This document shows, one piece after another, positions 1 to 10,745 of a stretch of DNA of 64,000 nt. Position 1 is the stretch's first letter. Each line of letters begins with the position of its first letter. Both the position numbers and the translations under genes were made by a program. The stretch lies in the NCBI RefSeq assembly GCF_947498825.1, contig NZ_CANMLV010000008.1, positions 1 to 64,000 of the forward strand, read 5' to 3'. Under the pieces are notes generated by a model, which was not told the origin of the DNA, made no database searches, and saw only the letters and a list, made by a program, of their open reading frames with translations. Source of the stretch: an uncultured Cedecea sp. Lineage in GTDB: Bacteria > Pseudomonadota > Gammaproteobacteria > Enterobacterales > Enterobacteriaceae.

Positions 1-76
1 TCCAAGTCGTCTGTTAACCACCACAGTCAACAGACAGCGCCCATCAAGGCGCTACGCGCCATGCTCGGCGCACAGC

Positions 77-110
77 AAAAAATGGCGGGCACTTTACAGT
101 GCCCGCCATT
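77..110 (-). terminator. Rho-independent terminator of acnB
   Basis: A perfect 13-bp stem (81-93 with 98-110) closes a 4-base loop. On the minus strand it is followed by a run of six T (82-77). It lies 36 bases past the acnB stop codon, so it ends the acnB transcript. Confidence 0.9.
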
Positions 111-146
111 CAGTTTCACGCTTTCTTCAGAGAATGCTGATAAATC

Positions 147-2744
147 TTACACAGCAGTCTGGAAAATAACGCTATCAGCTTTATCAGTATATTGACTCAA
201 CTGATCAAAGTTCAGATAGCGATAGGTATCCGCTGCGGTTTTATCTACCTGAGAGATAAAGGTCTGATACTCTTCCGGCGTTGGCAGTTTGCCTAACAGA
301 GAAGAAACAGCAGCCAGCTCGGCGGAAGCCAGGAAAACATTCGCGCCAGTACCTAAACGGTTCGGGAAGTTACGGGTTGAAGTGGAAACGACCGTCGCAC
401 CGTCAGCAACACGCGCCTGGTTGCCCATACACAGGGAACAACCCGGGATCTCGATACGTGCCCCACTCTTTCCAAACACGCTGTAGTAGCCTTCTTCGGT
501 CAGCTGCGCGGCATCCATACGGGTTGGCGGAGCCACCCACAGGCGCGTAGGCAATTGCCCTTTATGGCTATCCAGCAGTTTACCTGCCGCACGGAAATGA
601 CCGATGTTGGTCATGCAAGAACCGATAAACACTTCATCGATCTTCTCACCTGCAACATCAGACAACAGACGCGCATCATCAGGATCGTTTGGCGCACACA
701 GAATAGGCTCTTTAATATCAGCCAGATCGATTTCGATCACTGCCGCATATTCTGCATCAGCATCGGCTTCCATCAGCTGTGGATCCGCCAGCCATTTTTC
801 CATGCCCTGAATACGGCGCTCAATAGTACGACGATCGCCATAACCTTCTGCAATCATCCACTTCAGCAACACGATATTCGAGTTCAGGTACTCTTCAATT
901 GGCTCACGATCAAGCTTGATAGTACAACCCGCTGCAGAACGCTCTGCCGAGGCATCAGTCAGTTCAAACGCTTGCTCAACTTTTAACGTTGGCAGGCCTT
1001 CGATTTCCAGGATGCGGCCAGAGAAAATGTTTTTCTTGCCTTTTTTCTCAACGGTCAGCAAACCCTGGCGAATCGCATACAGAGGAATCGCATGGACTAA
1101 ATCACGCAGGGTGATACCCGGCTGCATTTCGCCTTTAAAACGTACCAGTACAGACTCAGGCATATCCAGTGGCATTACGCCGGTTGCAGCAGCAAACGCC
1201 ACTAAACCAGAACCCGCCGGGAAAGAGATACCGATCGGGAAACGGGTGTGTGAGTCACCACCTGTACCTACGGTATCTGGCAGCAGCATACGGTTCAGCC
1301 AGGAGTGAATAACACCGTCACCAGGACGCAGTGAAACACCGCCACGGTTCATAATGAAGTCTGGCAAAGTATGGTGAGTGGTCACGTCAACCGGTTTAGG
1401 ATAGGCCGCGGTGTGACAGAAAGACTGCATCACTAAGTCTGAAGAGAAACCCAGACAGGCAAGGTCTTTCAGTTCATCACGGGTCATTGGACCAGTGGTA
1501 TCCTGAGAACCCACAGAGGTCATCTTAGGTTCACAGTAAGCGCCAGGGCGAATACCTGCCACGCCACAAGCACGGCCGACCATTTTCTGCGCCAGAGAAT
1601 AACCGCGCGAGCTTTCCGCAACATCTTTAGCCTGAACAAAAACATCACTGTGCGGCAGAGACAAGGCTTCACGCGCTTTGGTCGTCAGTCCACGACCGAT
1701 GATCAGTGGAATACGGCCACCGGCACGGACTTCGTCCAACAGAACATCGGTTTTCAGTTCAAAAGAGGCAATCAGTTCGTTAGTTTCATGGTTACGGACT
1801 TCACCCAGGTACGGATAGATGTCAATCACATCACCCATATTCAGGTCAGTAACGTCAACTTCGATTGGCAGAGCACCGGCATCTTCCATAGTGTTAAAGA
1901 AGATTGGCGCAATTTTACCGCCAAGAACAACACCGCCGCCGCGTTTGTTAGGGACATGAGGAATATCTTCACCCATAAACCACAGTACGGAGTTAGTGGC
2001 GGATTTACGTGAAGAACCGGTTCCGACCACGTCACCCACATAAGCTAATGGGAAACCTTTTGTCGCCAGAGCTTCAATTTGCTTAATTGGACCAATAGTC
2101 CCATTGCTGTCTGGCACGATTCCTTCACGTTCGGTCTTCAGCATCGCTAAAGCATGCAGAGGAATATCAGGACGCGACCAGGCATCAGGTGCCGGGGAAA
2201 GGTCATCGGTGTTAGTTTCCCCGGTAACTTTGAAGACGGTTACAGTAATTTTCTCAGCCAGTTTTGGACGAGAAAGGAACCATTCGGCATCAGCCCAGGA
2301 TTGAACAACTTGTTGAGCGTAGGTATTACCCGCTTTGGCTTTTTCTTCTACGTCGTAGAAGTTATCGAACATCAGCAGCGTATGGGAAAGAGCTTTAGCT
2401 GCGATTGGCGCCAGCGTTTCGTTATCAAGGGCATCGATCAGCGGATGAATGTTATAACCGCCCTGCATGGTACCCAACAGTTCAATAGCTTTCTCAGGGG
2501 AGATCAGCGCAGAGGTTGCTTCGCCTTTGGCGACAGCAGCCAGGAAGCCAGCTTTCACATAAGCCGCTTCATCAACACCTGGTGGGACGCGATTGGTAAT
2601 AAGGTCCAGCAGAAACTCTTCTTCGCCTGCCGGTGGATTTTTCAGTAATTCAACCAATGCGGCCATTTGGGTGGCATCTAAGGGTTTTGGAACAATCCCT
2701 TCAGCAGCACGCTCAGCCACGTGCTTACGGTAGTCTTCTAGCAC
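147..2744 (-). CDS. acnB: Bifunctional aconitate hydratase B / 2-methylisocitrate dehydratase
   Basis: AcnB interconverts citrate and isocitrate in the TCA cycle and can dehydrate 2-methylcitrate-pathway intermediates; it is cytosolic and binds a [4Fe-4S] cluster. The 865-residue product matches E. coli AcnB in length and almost throughout. The N-terminal HEAT-like region (about residues 1-160) precedes the swivel domain, as in the B-type. The cluster cysteines are visible in the C-terminal part in GSCMTN and GCSLCMGN. I start at the GTG at 2744, which follows GAGGAG at a 7-base spacing and gives the family N-terminus VLEDYRKH; a longer reading to 2798 adds 18 unconserved residues. The gene is monocistronic with its own terminator. 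Confidence 0.97.
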   Translation of the reverse strand: MLEDYRKHVAERAAEGIVPKPLDATQMAALVELLKNPPAGEEEFLLDLITNRVPPGVDEAAYVKAGFLAAVAKGEATSALISPEKAIELLGTMQGGYNIHPLIDALDNETLAPIAAKALSHTLLMFDNFYDVEEKAKAGNTYAQQVVQSWADAEWFLSRPKLAEKITVTVFKVTGETNTDDLSPAPDAWSRPDIPLHALAMLKTEREGIVPDSNGTIGPIKQIEALATKGFPLAYVGDVVGTGSSRKSATNSVLWFMGEDIPHVPNKRGGGVVLGGKIAPIFFNTMEDAGALPIEVDVTDLNMGDVIDIYPYLGEVRNHETNELIASFELKTDVLLDEVRAGGRIPLIIGRGLTTKAREALSLPHSDVFVQAKDVAESSRGYSLAQKMVGRACGVAGIRPGAYCEPKMTSVGSQDTTGPMTRDELKDLACLGFSSDLVMQSFCHTAAYPKPVDVTTHHTLPDFIMNRGGVSLRPGDGVIHSWLNRMLLPDTVGTGGDSHTRFPIGISFPAGSGLVAFAAATGVMPLDMPESVLVRFKGEMQPGITLRDLVHAIPLYAIRQGLLTVEKKGKKNIFSGRILEIEGLPTLKVEQAFELTDASAERSAAGCTIKLDREPIEEYLNSNIVLLKWMIAEGYGDRRTIERRIQGMEKWLADPQLMEADADAEYAAVIEIDLADIKEPILCAPNDPDDARLLSDVAGEKIDEVFIGSCMTNIGHFRAAGKLLDSHKGQLPTRLWVAPPTRMDAAQLTEEGYYSVFGKSGARIEIPGCSLCMGNQARVADGATVVSTSTRNFPNRLGTGANVFLASAELAAVSSLLGKLPTPEEYQTFISQVDKTAADTYRYLNFDQLSQYTDKADSVIFQTAV

Positions 2745-2942
2745 GACATTTCTCCTCACTATCATTATCATATGGCGCCACCAGGCTTCTCTCTTCACGC
2801 TCCTGTGAGCAGCAGTCTGTAGGGTAAATGCCCGGTCTCGCGTCGGGCAGCATAGCAGGATTTGCAGCCCCTGTTAATGCGTTTACAAAAAAGCAACATT
2901 AAATCTTGGCTGAATCGTTAAGGCTGACAGATTACTTTTCGT

Positions 2943-3076
2943 TATACCCCGAAAATAATTCGAACTGCTCTCTGGCGTAAAATTTCGACAGACGATGAGC
3001 ACAGAGAAACGCTGTGATTCGACTGTCTGAAGGCAGGCAAGGCCCCCCTGAGAAACTTGAAGCGTGACAGATATAG
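2943..3076. repeat. ERIC-like palindromic repeat (degenerate)
   Basis: The stretch opens with TATACCCCGAAAATAATTCG and closes with AACTTGAAGCGTGACAGATA. These resemble the two ends of the enterobacterial ERIC/IRU element (about 127 bp). The interior is degenerate and I do not recognise the ERIC core. It fills most of the 387-bp space between acnB and lpd, where E. coli carries yacH; no yacH is present here. The short ORF readable across it is not convincing. Confidence 0.6.
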
Positions 3077-3080
3077 CCAT

Positions 3081-3110
3081 AAAAAAACGACCCATTATGA
3101 GTCGTTTTTA
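3081..3110 (-). terminator. Terminator of lpd / pdhR-aceEF-lpd
   Basis: A hairpin with arms AAAAACGAC and GTCGTTTTT and inner partly paired bases stands 22 bases after the lpd stop codon. A T-rich 3' arm follows on the minus strand, typical of intrinsic termination. Confidence 0.8.
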
Positions 3111-3131
3111 GATGACAGGGTAGAACCTGGA

Positions 3132-4556
3132 TTATTTTTTCTTCGCTTTCGCGTTAGGTAAGTCTGTAATGCTACCTTCGAAGATCTCTGCGGCCAGGCC
3201 GACAGATTCATGCAGGGTTGGGTGAGCATGAATAGTCAGGGCTAAATCTTCAGCATCACAACCCATTTCAATAGCCAGACCGATTTCACCCAGCAGCTCG
3301 CCACCGTTAGTACCGACAATAGCACCACCGATAACGCGATGTGTTTCTTTGTCGAAAATCAGTTTGGTCACGCCGTCTGCACAATCAGAAGCGATAGCAC
3401 GGCCAGATGCCGCCCATGGGAAGGTAGCCGTTTCGTAGCTAATGCCTTTCTCTTTCGCTTCTTTCTCAGTCAGACCAACCCAGGCAACTTCTGGCTCAGT
3501 ATAGGCAATAGAAGGGATCACTTTCGGATCGAAGTAATGCTTCAGACCAGAGATAACCTCAGCGGCAACGTGGCCTTCATGGACACCTTTGTGTGCCAGC
3601 ATAGGCTGACCGACGATATCGCCGATAGCAAAGATGTGCGGCACGTTGGTACGCATTTGCTTATCAACACGGATGAAGCCACGGTCGTCAACTTCAACGC
3701 CAGCTTTGCCCGCGTCAAGGTTTTTACCGTTAGGTACACGGCCGATAGCCACCAGCACAGCGTCGTAACGTTGTGGTTCAGCAGGCGCTTTCTTGCCTTC
3801 CATGGTGACATAGATACCGTCTTCTTTTGCTTCAACAGCGGTAACTTTGGTTTCCAGGATCAGGTTGAACTTCTTGCTGATACGCTTAGTAAAGACTTTA
3901 ACAATGTCTTTATCTGCCGCAGGAATAACCTGGTCAAACATTTCAACTACGTCAATCTGCGAACCCAGAGCATGGTACACGGTACCCATTTCCAGACCGA
4001 TGATACCACCACCCATAACCAGCAGACGCTCAGGAACGGTTTTCAGCTCTAGCGCGTCAGTTGAGTCCCAGATACGTGGATCGTGATGTGGGATAAATGG
4101 CAGTTCGATTGGGCGCGAACCTGCTGCGATAATTGCATTATCGAAGTTAACGGTAGTCGGGCCATTTTCGCCATCAACTACCAGGGTGTTAGCGCCGGTA
4201 AATTTAGCCAGGCCGTTAACCACTTTAACTTTACGGCCTTTAGCCATACCTGCAAGACCACCGGTCAGCTGGTTGATAACCTTTTCTTTCCAGGTACGAA
4301 TTTTTTCAATATCGGTTTTCGGCTCACCAAAAACAATACCGTGTTCAGCCAGTGCTTTCGCTTCTTCAATCACTTTAGCAACGTGCAGCAAAGCTTTAGA
4401 AGGGATACAGCCGACGTTCAGACAAACACCACCCAGGGTGCTATAACGCTCAACCAGGACAGTCTCCAGACCTAAGTCTGCGCAACGAAAAGCAGCAGAG
4501 TAGCCCGCAGGACCTGCCCCAAGTACCACGACCTGAGTTTTAATTTCAGTACTCAT
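3132..4556 (-). CDS. lpd: Dihydrolipoyl dehydrogenase (E3)
   Basis: This flavoprotein reoxidises dihydrolipoamide in the pyruvate and 2-oxoglutarate dehydrogenase complexes and the glycine cleavage system, passing electrons to NAD+. The 474 residues show the FAD motif GAGPAG (13-18), the redox disulfide in GGVCLNVGCIPSK (Cys45, Cys50), a second nucleotide fold (GGGIIGLEMG) and the C-terminal active-site HPT. Two adjacent ATGs exist; the second (4556) gives the known MSTEIKTQ start, and AAGAGGT lies just upstream. A 212-base space to aceF, with the aceF terminator and room for a promoter, suggests that lpd is transcribed alone as well as with pdhR-aceEF. Confidence 0.97.
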   Translation of the reverse strand: MSTEIKTQVVVLGAGPAGYSAAFRCADLGLETVLVERYSTLGGVCLNVGCIPSKALLHVAKVIEEAKALAEHGIVFGEPKTDIEKIRTWKEKVINQLTGGLAGMAKGRKVKVVNGLAKFTGANTLVVDGENGPTTVNFDNAIIAAGSRPIELPFIPHHDPRIWDSTDALELKTVPERLLVMGGGIIGLEMGTVYHALGSQIDVVEMFDQVIPAADKDIVKVFTKRISKKFNLILETKVTAVEAKEDGIYVTMEGKKAPAEPQRYDAVLVAIGRVPNGKNLDAGKAGVEVDDRGFIRVDKQMRTNVPHIFAIGDIVGQPMLAHKGVHEGHVAAEVISGLKHYFDPKVIPSIAYTEPEVAWVGLTEKEAKEKGISYETATFPWAASGRAIASDCADGVTKLIFDKETHRVIGGAIVGTNGGELLGEIGLAIEMGCDAEDLALTIHAHPTLHESVGLAAEIFEGSITDLPNAKAKKK

Positions 4557-4734
4557 CATGACCTCTTAATTGGTTTCCGGCAGTCTGACGTTATTGAATT
4601 ATTTTAACGCCCATCATCCACCGGGACGTTCTATCGCTGATTATTTTACAAAAATGTTAACAATTTTGAAACAACAAACGACAAAACGTCTTAGGTATAC
4701 GTCCGTTAATCTTGGATAACTTGATAAGATTAAC

Positions 4735-4763
4735 AGAAAAAAGCCGGCCGATTGGCCGGCTTC
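4735..4763 (-). terminator. Terminator after aceF
   Basis: The palindrome GCCGGCC-(gat)-TGGCCGGC (4743-4760), written on the plus strand, is followed on the minus strand by a T tract. It stands just after the aceF stop and probably ends part of the pdhR-aceEF transcripts before lpd. Confidence 0.85.
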
Positions 4764-4768
4764 GTCAA

Positions 4769-6646
4769 TTACATCACCAGACGGCGAATATCTGACAGCG
4801 TATTGTTGATGATTGTGATAAAGCGCGCACCATCAGCACCGTCAATAACACGGTGATCGAAGGAGAGCGAAATTGGCATCATCAGACGCGGTACGAATTC
4901 TTTACCGTTCCAGACTGGCTCCATTGCAGACTTGGAGACACCGAGAATAGCCACTTCTGGCGCATTCACGATTGGGGCAAAGTGAGTCGTTCCGATACCG
5001 CCAAGACTTGAGATAGTGAAGCATCCGCCTTGCATGTCGCCTGCGGTCAGCTTACCAGCACGAGCCTTTTTAGAAACTTCGATCAGCTCACGTGACAGTT
5101 CAATGATGCCTTTCTTGTTCACATCTTTGAATACTGGCACTACCAGACCGTTTGGCGTATCAACCGCAACACCGATATTGATATATTTTTTCAGCGTGAG
5201 CTTCTGTGCATCTTCAGACAGTGAACTGTTAAAGCGTGGCATCTGCTCAAGTGCTGCTGCAACCGCCTTCATAATGAAGACCACCGGAGTGATTTTCACG
5301 TCCAGCTTACGTTTCTCAGCTTCAACGTTCTGTTGCTTACGGAACGCTTCCAGATCGGTGATATCAGTTTTGTCGAAGTGTGTAACGTGCGGGATCATCA
5401 CCCAGTTACGGCTCAGGTTAGCACCAGAGATTTTCTGGATACGACCCAGCTCGACTTCTTCGATTTCACCAAACTTGCTGAAGTCAACTTTCGGCCATGG
5501 CAGCATGCCCGGCAGACCGCCACCGGCCGCAGCAGGTGCCGCTTCCGCACGTTTAACCGCGTCTTTCACATAAGCCTGAACGTCTTCACGCAGGATACGG
5601 CCTTTACGTCCGGTTCCTTTGACTTTCGCCAGGTTAACACCAAACTCGCGCGCCAGACGACGAATCAGTGGGGTTGCGTGAACGTAAGCATCGTTTTCAG
5701 CAAACTCAGACTTGCCTTCTGCTTTTGCAGCAGGAGCTGCAGCAGGTTTAGCGGCAGCCGGAGCTGATGCTGCTGTAGCAGGTGCTGGTGCCGCAGCGGC
5801 GGCTGGTGCAGCACCTTCCACTTCGAACACCATGATCAGTGAACCGGTAGAGACTTTATCGCCAGTAGCAATTTTGATTTCTTTCACGGTGCCAGCAAAC
5901 GGTGCCGGAACTTCCATGGAAGCTTTATCGCCTTCAACGGTAATCAGTGATTGTTCAGCCGCTACTTTGTCGCCGACTTTAACCATGATTTCAGTGACTT
6001 CAACTTCGTCACCACCGATATCCGGAACATTCACATCTTTTGCGCCAGAAGCAGCAGCAGGTGCCGCAGCGGCAGGAGCTGAAGCAGGAGCCGCTGCTGG
6101 TGCTGCGCCTTCGACTTCAAACACCATAATCAGTGAACCGGTAGAGACTTTATCGCCAGCAGCAATTTTGATTTCTTTCACGATGCCAGCAAACGGCGCC
6201 GGAACTTCCATGGAAGCTTTATCGCCTTCAACGGTAATCAGTGATTGTTCAGCCGCCACTTTGTCGCCAACTTTAACCATGATTTCAGTGACTTCAACTT
6301 CGTCACCACCGATATCCGGAACGTTAACGTCTTTTGCTGCACTTGCAGCAGCAGGTGCTGGTGCCGCTGCTTTGTTCTCTTCTTCCTTCGCTGGTGCAGC
6401 AGCAGCTGCACCCTCGGCGGATTCGAAAATCATAATCAGTTTGCCAGTCTCAGTCTTATCGCCAACAGAAACTTTGATCTCTTTGACGACACCCGCCTGT
6501 GGAGACGGGACTTCCATAGAGGCTTTATCGCCTTCTACGGTAATAAGCGATTGTTCAGCTTCAACTTTATCGCCTGGTTTGACCAGAATCTCGGTGATTT
6601 CAACTTCATCAGAACCGATGTCTGGTACTTTGATTTCGATAGCCAT
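4769..6646 (-). CDS. aceF: Dihydrolipoyllysine-residue acetyltransferase (pyruvate dehydrogenase E2)
   Basis: AceF is the core of the pyruvate dehydrogenase complex and moves the acetyl group from lipoyl-lysine to CoA. The 625-residue protein (E. coli 630) has three N-terminal lipoyl domains, each with the GDKASMEVP lipoylation site (first lysine Lys41, the others near 143 and 243). Long Ala/Pro linkers separate them, then come a peripheral subunit-binding domain ([16 protein letters not shown]) and the catalytic domain with [11 protein letters not shown]. The second and third lipoyl domains are almost identical at DNA level, which points to recent homogenisation. It starts 14 bases after aceE. 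Ala/Ser/Thr-rich ORFs on the other strand are shadows of this gene. Confidence 0.97.
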   Translation of the reverse strand: MAIEIKVPDIGSDEVEITEILVKPGDKVEAEQSLITVEGDKASMEVPSPQAGVVKEIKVSVGDKTETGKLIMIFESAEGAAAAAPAKEEENKAAAPAPAAASAAKDVNVPDIGGDEVEVTEIMVKVGDKVAAEQSLITVEGDKASMEVPAPFAGIVKEIKIAAGDKVSTGSLIMVFEVEGAAPAAAPASAPAAAAPAAASGAKDVNVPDIGGDEVEVTEIMVKVGDKVAAEQSLITVEGDKASMEVPAPFAGTVKEIKIATGDKVSTGSLIMVFEVEGAAPAAAAAPAPATAASAPAAAKPAAAPAAKAEGKSEFAENDAYVHATPLIRRLAREFGVNLAKVKGTGRKGRILREDVQAYVKDAVKRAEAAPAAAGGGLPGMLPWPKVDFSKFGEIEEVELGRIQKISGANLSRNWVMIPHVTHFDKTDITDLEAFRKQQNVEAEKRKLDVKITPVVFIMKAVAAALEQMPRFNSSLSEDAQKLTLKKYINIGVAVDTPNGLVVPVFKDVNKKGIIELSRELIEVSKKARAGKLTAGDMQGGCFTISSLGGIGTTHFAPIVNAPEVAILGVSKSAMEPVWNGKEFVPRLMMPISLSFDHRVIDGADGARFITIINNTLSDIRRLVM

Positions 6647-6660
6647 TGTCTATTTACCTC

Positions 6661-9321
6661 TTAAGCCAGACGTGGGTTTACTTTATCTGCATCGATATTA
6701 AATTTCTTGATAGCGTCAGCTACCACTTGTGTATCGATTTCACCACGTTTAGCCAGTTCACCCAGTGCTGCCACAACCACATAAGAAGCATCCACTTCAA
6801 AATGGTGACGCAGATTTTCACGGCTATCAGAACGACCGAAACCGTCAGTACCCAGAACGCGATAGTCGCTGGCTGGGATGAAGTTACGGATCTGCTCTGC
6901 GAACAATTTCATATAGTCGGTGGAAGCAACAGCAGGAGCTTCACTCAGAACCTGAGCAACGTAAGGTACACGTGGCGTTTCGGTTGGATGCAGCATGTTC
7001 CAGCGCTCACAGTCCTGGCCATCACGAGCCAGTTCAGTGAAGGAGGTTACGCTGAAGACATCAGAACCCACACCGTAGTCATTCGCCAGAATCTGTGCAG
7101 CTTCACGAACGTGACGCAGGATAGAACCTGAACCTAACAGCTGAACTTTACCTTTGCTACCTTCCAGCGTTTCGAGTTTGTAGATACCTTTACGGATACC
7201 TTCCTCAGCACCTGCTGGCATAGCCGGCATGTGGTAGTTTTCGTTCAGCGTAGTGATGTAGTAGTAAATATTCTCTTGTTTCTCACCGTACATACGCTCC
7301 AGACCATCATGCATGATGACAGCCACTTCATAAGCGTAAGAAGGATCATAAGAGATACAGTTAGGGATAGTCAGAGACTGAATATGGCTGTGACCATCTT
7401 CGTGCTGCAGACCTTCACCATTCAGTGTCGTACGACCTGAGGTCCCACCTACCAGGAAGCCACGTGCTTGCTGATCGCCCGCTGCCCAGCACAGGTCGCC
7501 AATACGCTGGAAACCGAACATGGAGTAGTAGATGTAGAATGGAATCATTGGCAAGTTGTTGGTGCTGTACGAAGTCGCAGCAGCAAGCCATGAAGAACCG
7601 GCACCCAGTTCGTTGATCCCTTCTTGCAGAATCTGGCCTTTTTCGTCTTCTTTGTAGTAAGCAACCTGCTCACGGTCCTGCGGAGTATACTGCTGGCCGT
7701 TCGGACTATAGATACCTATCTGGCGGAACAGACCTTCCATACCAAAGGTACGTGCTTCATCTGCAATAATTGGAACGAGGCGATCTTTGATACCGCTCTT
7801 CAGCATCACGTTCAGGGCACGAACGAAAGCGATGGTGGTAGAGATTTCTTTATTCTGCTCTTCAAGAAGCTGCTGGAAGTCTTCCAGTTTAGGCAGTTCC
7901 AGTTTCTCGGTAAATTTAGGCATACGCGTTGGCAGGTAGCCATTCAGCTTCTGACGCTGAGCGTGCAGATAGGTATGCTCTTCGCTGCCTTCAGCAAAGG
8001 TAATGTAAGGCAGGTTTGGCAGATCTTCATCAGTCACCGGCACGTTGAAACGATCACGGATATAGCGCGCGCCATCCATGTTCATTTTCTTCACTTGGTG
8101 AGCGATGTTCTTACCTTCTGCGGTTTCACCCATGCCGTAACCTTTGATGGTATGGGCCAGGATAACCGTCGCTTTACCTTTAGTTTCTTGTGCTTTTTTG
8201 AACGCCGCGTAGATTTTCTTCGGATCGTGACCACCACGGTTCAGAGCCCAGATCTGATCATCACTCCAGTCAGCAACCAGAGCCGCGGTTTCCGGATATT
8301 TACCGAAGAAGTGCTCACGCACATAAGCGCCATTTTTAGATTTGAAGGTCTGGTAGTCACCATCAACGGTTTCGTTCATCAGCTGAACCAGTTTACCGGT
8401 GGTGTCTTTACGCAGCAGTTCGTCCCAACGGGCGCCCCACATGACCTTAATCACGTTCCAGCCGGCACCTTCAAAGATACCTTCCAGCTCGTTAATAATT
8501 TTACCGTTACCTGTAACCGGGCCATCAAGGCGCTGTAAGTTACAGTTAATAACGAAGACCAGGTTATCCAGTTTTTCACGGGTCGCGATAGTAATCGCAC
8601 CTTTAGATTCTGGCTCATCCATCTCACCGTCACCCAGGAAGGCATAAACGGTTTGCTTAGAGGTATCTTTCAGACCACGGTGCTCAAGATACTTCAGGAA
8701 CTTAGCCTGGTAGATAGAACCAATTGGGCCAAGACCCATAGAAACGGTCGGGAACTGCCAGAATTCTGGCATCAGTTTTGGATGCGGGTAAGAAGACAGA
8801 CCGTTACCGTGAACTTCCTGACGGAAGTTATTCATCTGGTCTTCGGTCAGACGACCTTCAAGGAAGGCACGCGCATACACGCCCGGAGAAATATGGCCCT
8901 GGAAGTAAACCAGGTCACCGCCGTCAGCTTCAGTGCGCGCACGGAAGAAGTGGTTGAAGCACACTTCATAAATGGTTGCAGAAGACTGGAATGATGACAT
9001 ATGGCCGCCCAGATCGAGGTCTTTTTTAGACGCACGCAGTACGGTCATAATGGCGTTCCAACGGATAGCAGAACGAATCCGACGTTCCAGTTCCAGATTG
9101 CCCGGATATTCCGGCTCATCTTCAACAGCTATCGTGTTTACATAGTTGCTGGTACCTGCACCGGCCGCAACATTCACACCGCCTTTGCGGGCTTCAGATA
9201 ACAGTTGGTCAATGAGATACTGAGCACGCTCAACACCTTCTTCACGGATGACCGATTCGATCGCCTGGAGCCAGTCGCGAGTTTCGATCGGATCCACGTC
9301 ATTGGGTAAACGTTCTGACAT
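6661..9321 (-). CDS. aceE: Pyruvate dehydrogenase E1 component, homodimeric type
   Basis: AceE decarboxylates pyruvate with thiamine diphosphate and acetylates the lipoyl groups of AceF. The product is 886 residues, one fewer than in E. coli. The ThDP motif appears as GDGEMDEPESKGAI, continuing to NLQRLDG near residues 230-265. Transketolase-like pyrimidine-binding and C-terminal domains follow (GGTSGRTTLNGEGLQHEDGH). The start ATG has AGGAAT upstream. It is the first enzyme gene of the pdhR-aceE-aceF-lpd operon and is separated from pdhR by 118 bases that contain a long inverted repeat. Confidence 0.97.
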   Translation of the reverse strand: MSERLPNDVDPIETRDWLQAIESVIREEGVERAQYLIDQLLSEARKGGVNVAAGAGTSNYVNTIAVEDEPEYPGNLELERRIRSAIRWNAIMTVLRASKKDLDLGGHMSSFQSSATIYEVCFNHFFRARTEADGGDLVYFQGHISPGVYARAFLEGRLTEDQMNNFRQEVHGNGLSSYPHPKLMPEFWQFPTVSMGLGPIGSIYQAKFLKYLEHRGLKDTSKQTVYAFLGDGEMDEPESKGAITIATREKLDNLVFVINCNLQRLDGPVTGNGKIINELEGIFEGAGWNVIKVMWGARWDELLRKDTTGKLVQLMNETVDGDYQTFKSKNGAYVREHFFGKYPETAALVADWSDDQIWALNRGGHDPKKIYAAFKKAQETKGKATVILAHTIKGYGMGETAEGKNIAHQVKKMNMDGARYIRDRFNVPVTDEDLPNLPYITFAEGSEEHTYLHAQRQKLNGYLPTRMPKFTEKLELPKLEDFQQLLEEQNKEISTTIAFVRALNVMLKSGIKDRLVPIIADEARTFGMEGLFRQIGIYSPNGQQYTPQDREQVAYYKEDEKGQILQEGINELGAGSSWLAAATSYSTNNLPMIPFYIYYSMFGFQRIGDLCWAAGDQQARGFLVGGTSGRTTLNGEGLQHEDGHSHIQSLTIPNCISYDPSYAYEVAVIMHDGLERMYGEKQENIYYYITTLNENYHMPAMPAGAEEGIRKGIYKLETLEGSKGKVQLLGSGSILRHVREAAQILANDYGVGSDVFSVTSFTELARDGQDCERWNMLHPTETPRVPYVAQVLSEAPAVASTDYMKLFAEQIRNFIPASDYRVLGTDGFGRSDSRENLRHHFEVDASYVVVAALGELAKRGEIDTQVVADAIKKFNIDADKVNPRLA

Positions 9322-9360
9322 GGGGGGTATTCCTTATCTGTGTTTAAAGTTGATTATCTG

Positions 9361-9408
9361 GAACCTGTCTTATTGCACTTTTCTGAAAAAATCCAATAAG
9401 ACAGGTTC
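9361..9408. promoter_or_regulatory. 15-bp inverted repeat in the pdhR-aceE leader
   Basis: The arms GAACCTGTCTTATTG (9361-9375) and CAATAAGACAGGTTC (9394-9408) are perfect reverse complements around an 18-base loop. In the minus-strand transcript this forms a stable stem-loop between the pdhR stop and the aceE start. No T tract follows, so it looks more like an mRNA processing, stability or attenuation element, or a dyad operator, than a plain terminator. Confidence 0.65.
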
Positions 9409-9439
9409 TACCTTTCATTACCGCGCGCTTAAATAACGC

Positions 9440-10204
9440 TTAATCCTTGCGTTGCTGGAACAGACGGAGCGAGCGTTCACGACGACTTTGTTCACGGCTC
9501 CGTTCCAACAATATTTCCTCAATAAAAGCCAGATGACGATGCGAGGCTTCCCGAGCCACTTCAGGCTCACGAGCCATAATCGCCGCAAAAATACTGGCGC
9601 GATGGCTACTCACTTGCGCCAGCATTTCACGGCGCGCGTAGAGCAATTCAAAATTCTGACGAACGTTTTGCTCAAGCATCGGTTCCATACAGCGTAACAG
9701 ATGAAGCAGAACAACATTATGTGAGGCTTCAGTGACAGCAATTTGATATTGCATCACGGCATCAGACTCAGCATCACTGTCGCCAGATTCTTGCGCTTCG
9801 TTAATAGCGGTATGGCAATGACTGATGCGCTCGAGATCTTCATCCGTTCCGCGAAGAGCCGCATAGTACGCGGCAATTCCTTCCAGAGCATGACGAGTTT
9901 CAAGCAAGTCAAACTGAGATTCAGGGTGCTCGGAAAGGAGTTCAACCAGCGGATCGCTCAGGCTTTGCCACAAGCTATTTTGTACAAAGGTACCACCACC
10001 TTGACGACGGAGTAACAACCCCTTCGCTTCAAGGCCTTGAATCGCCTCACGCAATGAAGGGCGCGAAACGTCAAATTGCTTTGCAAGCTCACGTTCAGGA
10101 AGCAGTTTTTCGCCAGGGCGCAAAGTCCCTTCGAGGATGAGAGACTCTAACTGCTGCTCAATCGCATCGGATAATTTCGGTTGGCGGATTTTGCTGTAGG
10201 CCAT
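9440..10204 (-). CDS. pdhR: Pyruvate dehydrogenase complex repressor PdhR (GntR family)
   Basis: PdhR represses its own operon and other respiratory genes; pyruvate is the inducer in E. coli. The 254 residues begin [20 protein letters not shown] as in E. coli. A GntR winged helix occupies about residues 10-75 ([26 protein letters not shown], split here only for description). An FCD-type ligand domain follows. An operator of the expected sequence lies 32 bases upstream of the start, which supports autoregulation. Confidence 0.96.
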   Translation of the reverse strand: MAYSKIRQPKLSDAIEQQLESLILEGTLRPGEKLLPERELAKQFDVSRPSLREAIQGLEAKGLLLRRQGGGTFVQNSLWQSLSDPLVELLSEHPESQFDLLETRHALEGIAAYYAALRGTDEDLERISHCHTAINEAQESGDSDAESDAVMQYQIAVTEASHNVVLLHLLRCMEPMLEQNVRQNFELLYARREMLAQVSSHRASIFAAIMAREPEVAREASHRHLAFIEEILLERSREQSRRERSLRLFQQRKD

Positions 10205-10235
10205 CGTACCCTATCTTTGCCGGTAGCTCAGAGTT

Positions 10236-10252
10236 AATTGGTAAGACCAATT
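10236..10252. promoter_or_regulatory. PdhR operator upstream of pdhR
   Basis: AATTGGTAAGACCAATT is a perfect dyad matching the known PdhR box ATTGGTnnnACCAAT. It lies just upstream of pdhR, where the repressor binds in E. coli. Confidence 0.9.
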
Positions 10253-10745
10253 ACCAGTTCTTAAGGCTAAAAGTAACAAAGTATTCACCTTCTGTCCATA
10301 AAGGTTTTGCCAGAAAACATTAACCCTGGCACATTTTACTAACCTCGCTGAAAGAGTGTTTCAAAGTAATAAACAGATATTAACATTGTGACAGTCGCTA
10401 AAATGAGTGATATCTCCTCTTCGGCACTCTTCAGACCCGCGGCAATTAAAATCGTTTCATATTAATTCACTGCTTATTGTTCATTTTAAATACTCTTTGT
10501 GCTGCCATTATTGTCGTTCATCTCTCATTTCATTCATTTTTCCTATTATTGCCCCCTATAAAGCAGGTGCAAAAGCTGGCGATTATCACTATTCTTTGCT
10601 GAGCGGAAGCCATACCCGCAAAATAACAAAAACCATAAGTGTAAATAAAAAATTACACATTACGGAATGATACAACAACACCACGTCTATCCCTTGCTCA
10701 GTATGACAGGCAGAGATAACGCAGATATTTTTACGGGGTTCTATG
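10253..10745. other. Divergent pdhR/aroP regulatory region
   Basis: This stretch of about 490 bases between pdhR and aroP is A+T-rich and holds no convincing gene. It carries the promoters of both divergent genes and the TyrR-like box noted separately. A readable ORF at 10407-10670 has no family likeness and no good ribosome binding site. Confidence 0.6.
10640..10657. promoter_or_regulatory. TyrR box upstream of aroP
   Basis: TGTAAA-N6-ATTACA at 10640-10657 differs by one base from the TyrR consensus TGTAAA-N6-TTTACA. It is about 90 bases upstream of aroP, which TyrR controls in E. coli through adjacent boxes. Confidence 0.75.

Noticed and set aside
2745-2798. N-terminal extension of AcnB to 883 residues
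   Set aside because: The GTG at 2744 has a good ribosome binding site and gives the conserved N-terminus; the extension is not conserved.
2883-3095. 70-codon minus-strand ORF after lpd
   Set aside because: It runs through an ERIC-like repeat and the lpd terminator and has no family likeness; it is not yacH.
5712-6701. Long Ala/Ser/Thr-rich ORF on the plus strand (329 codons)
   Set aside because: It is the antisense of the three lipoyl domains and Ala/Pro linkers of aceF; its repeats mirror those domains and it has no start signal.
7624-8538. 304-codon plus-strand ORF
   Set aside because: It lies wholly antisense to aceE, whose reading frame is strongly conserved; composition is that of a shadow frame (Phe/Thr/Val-rich).
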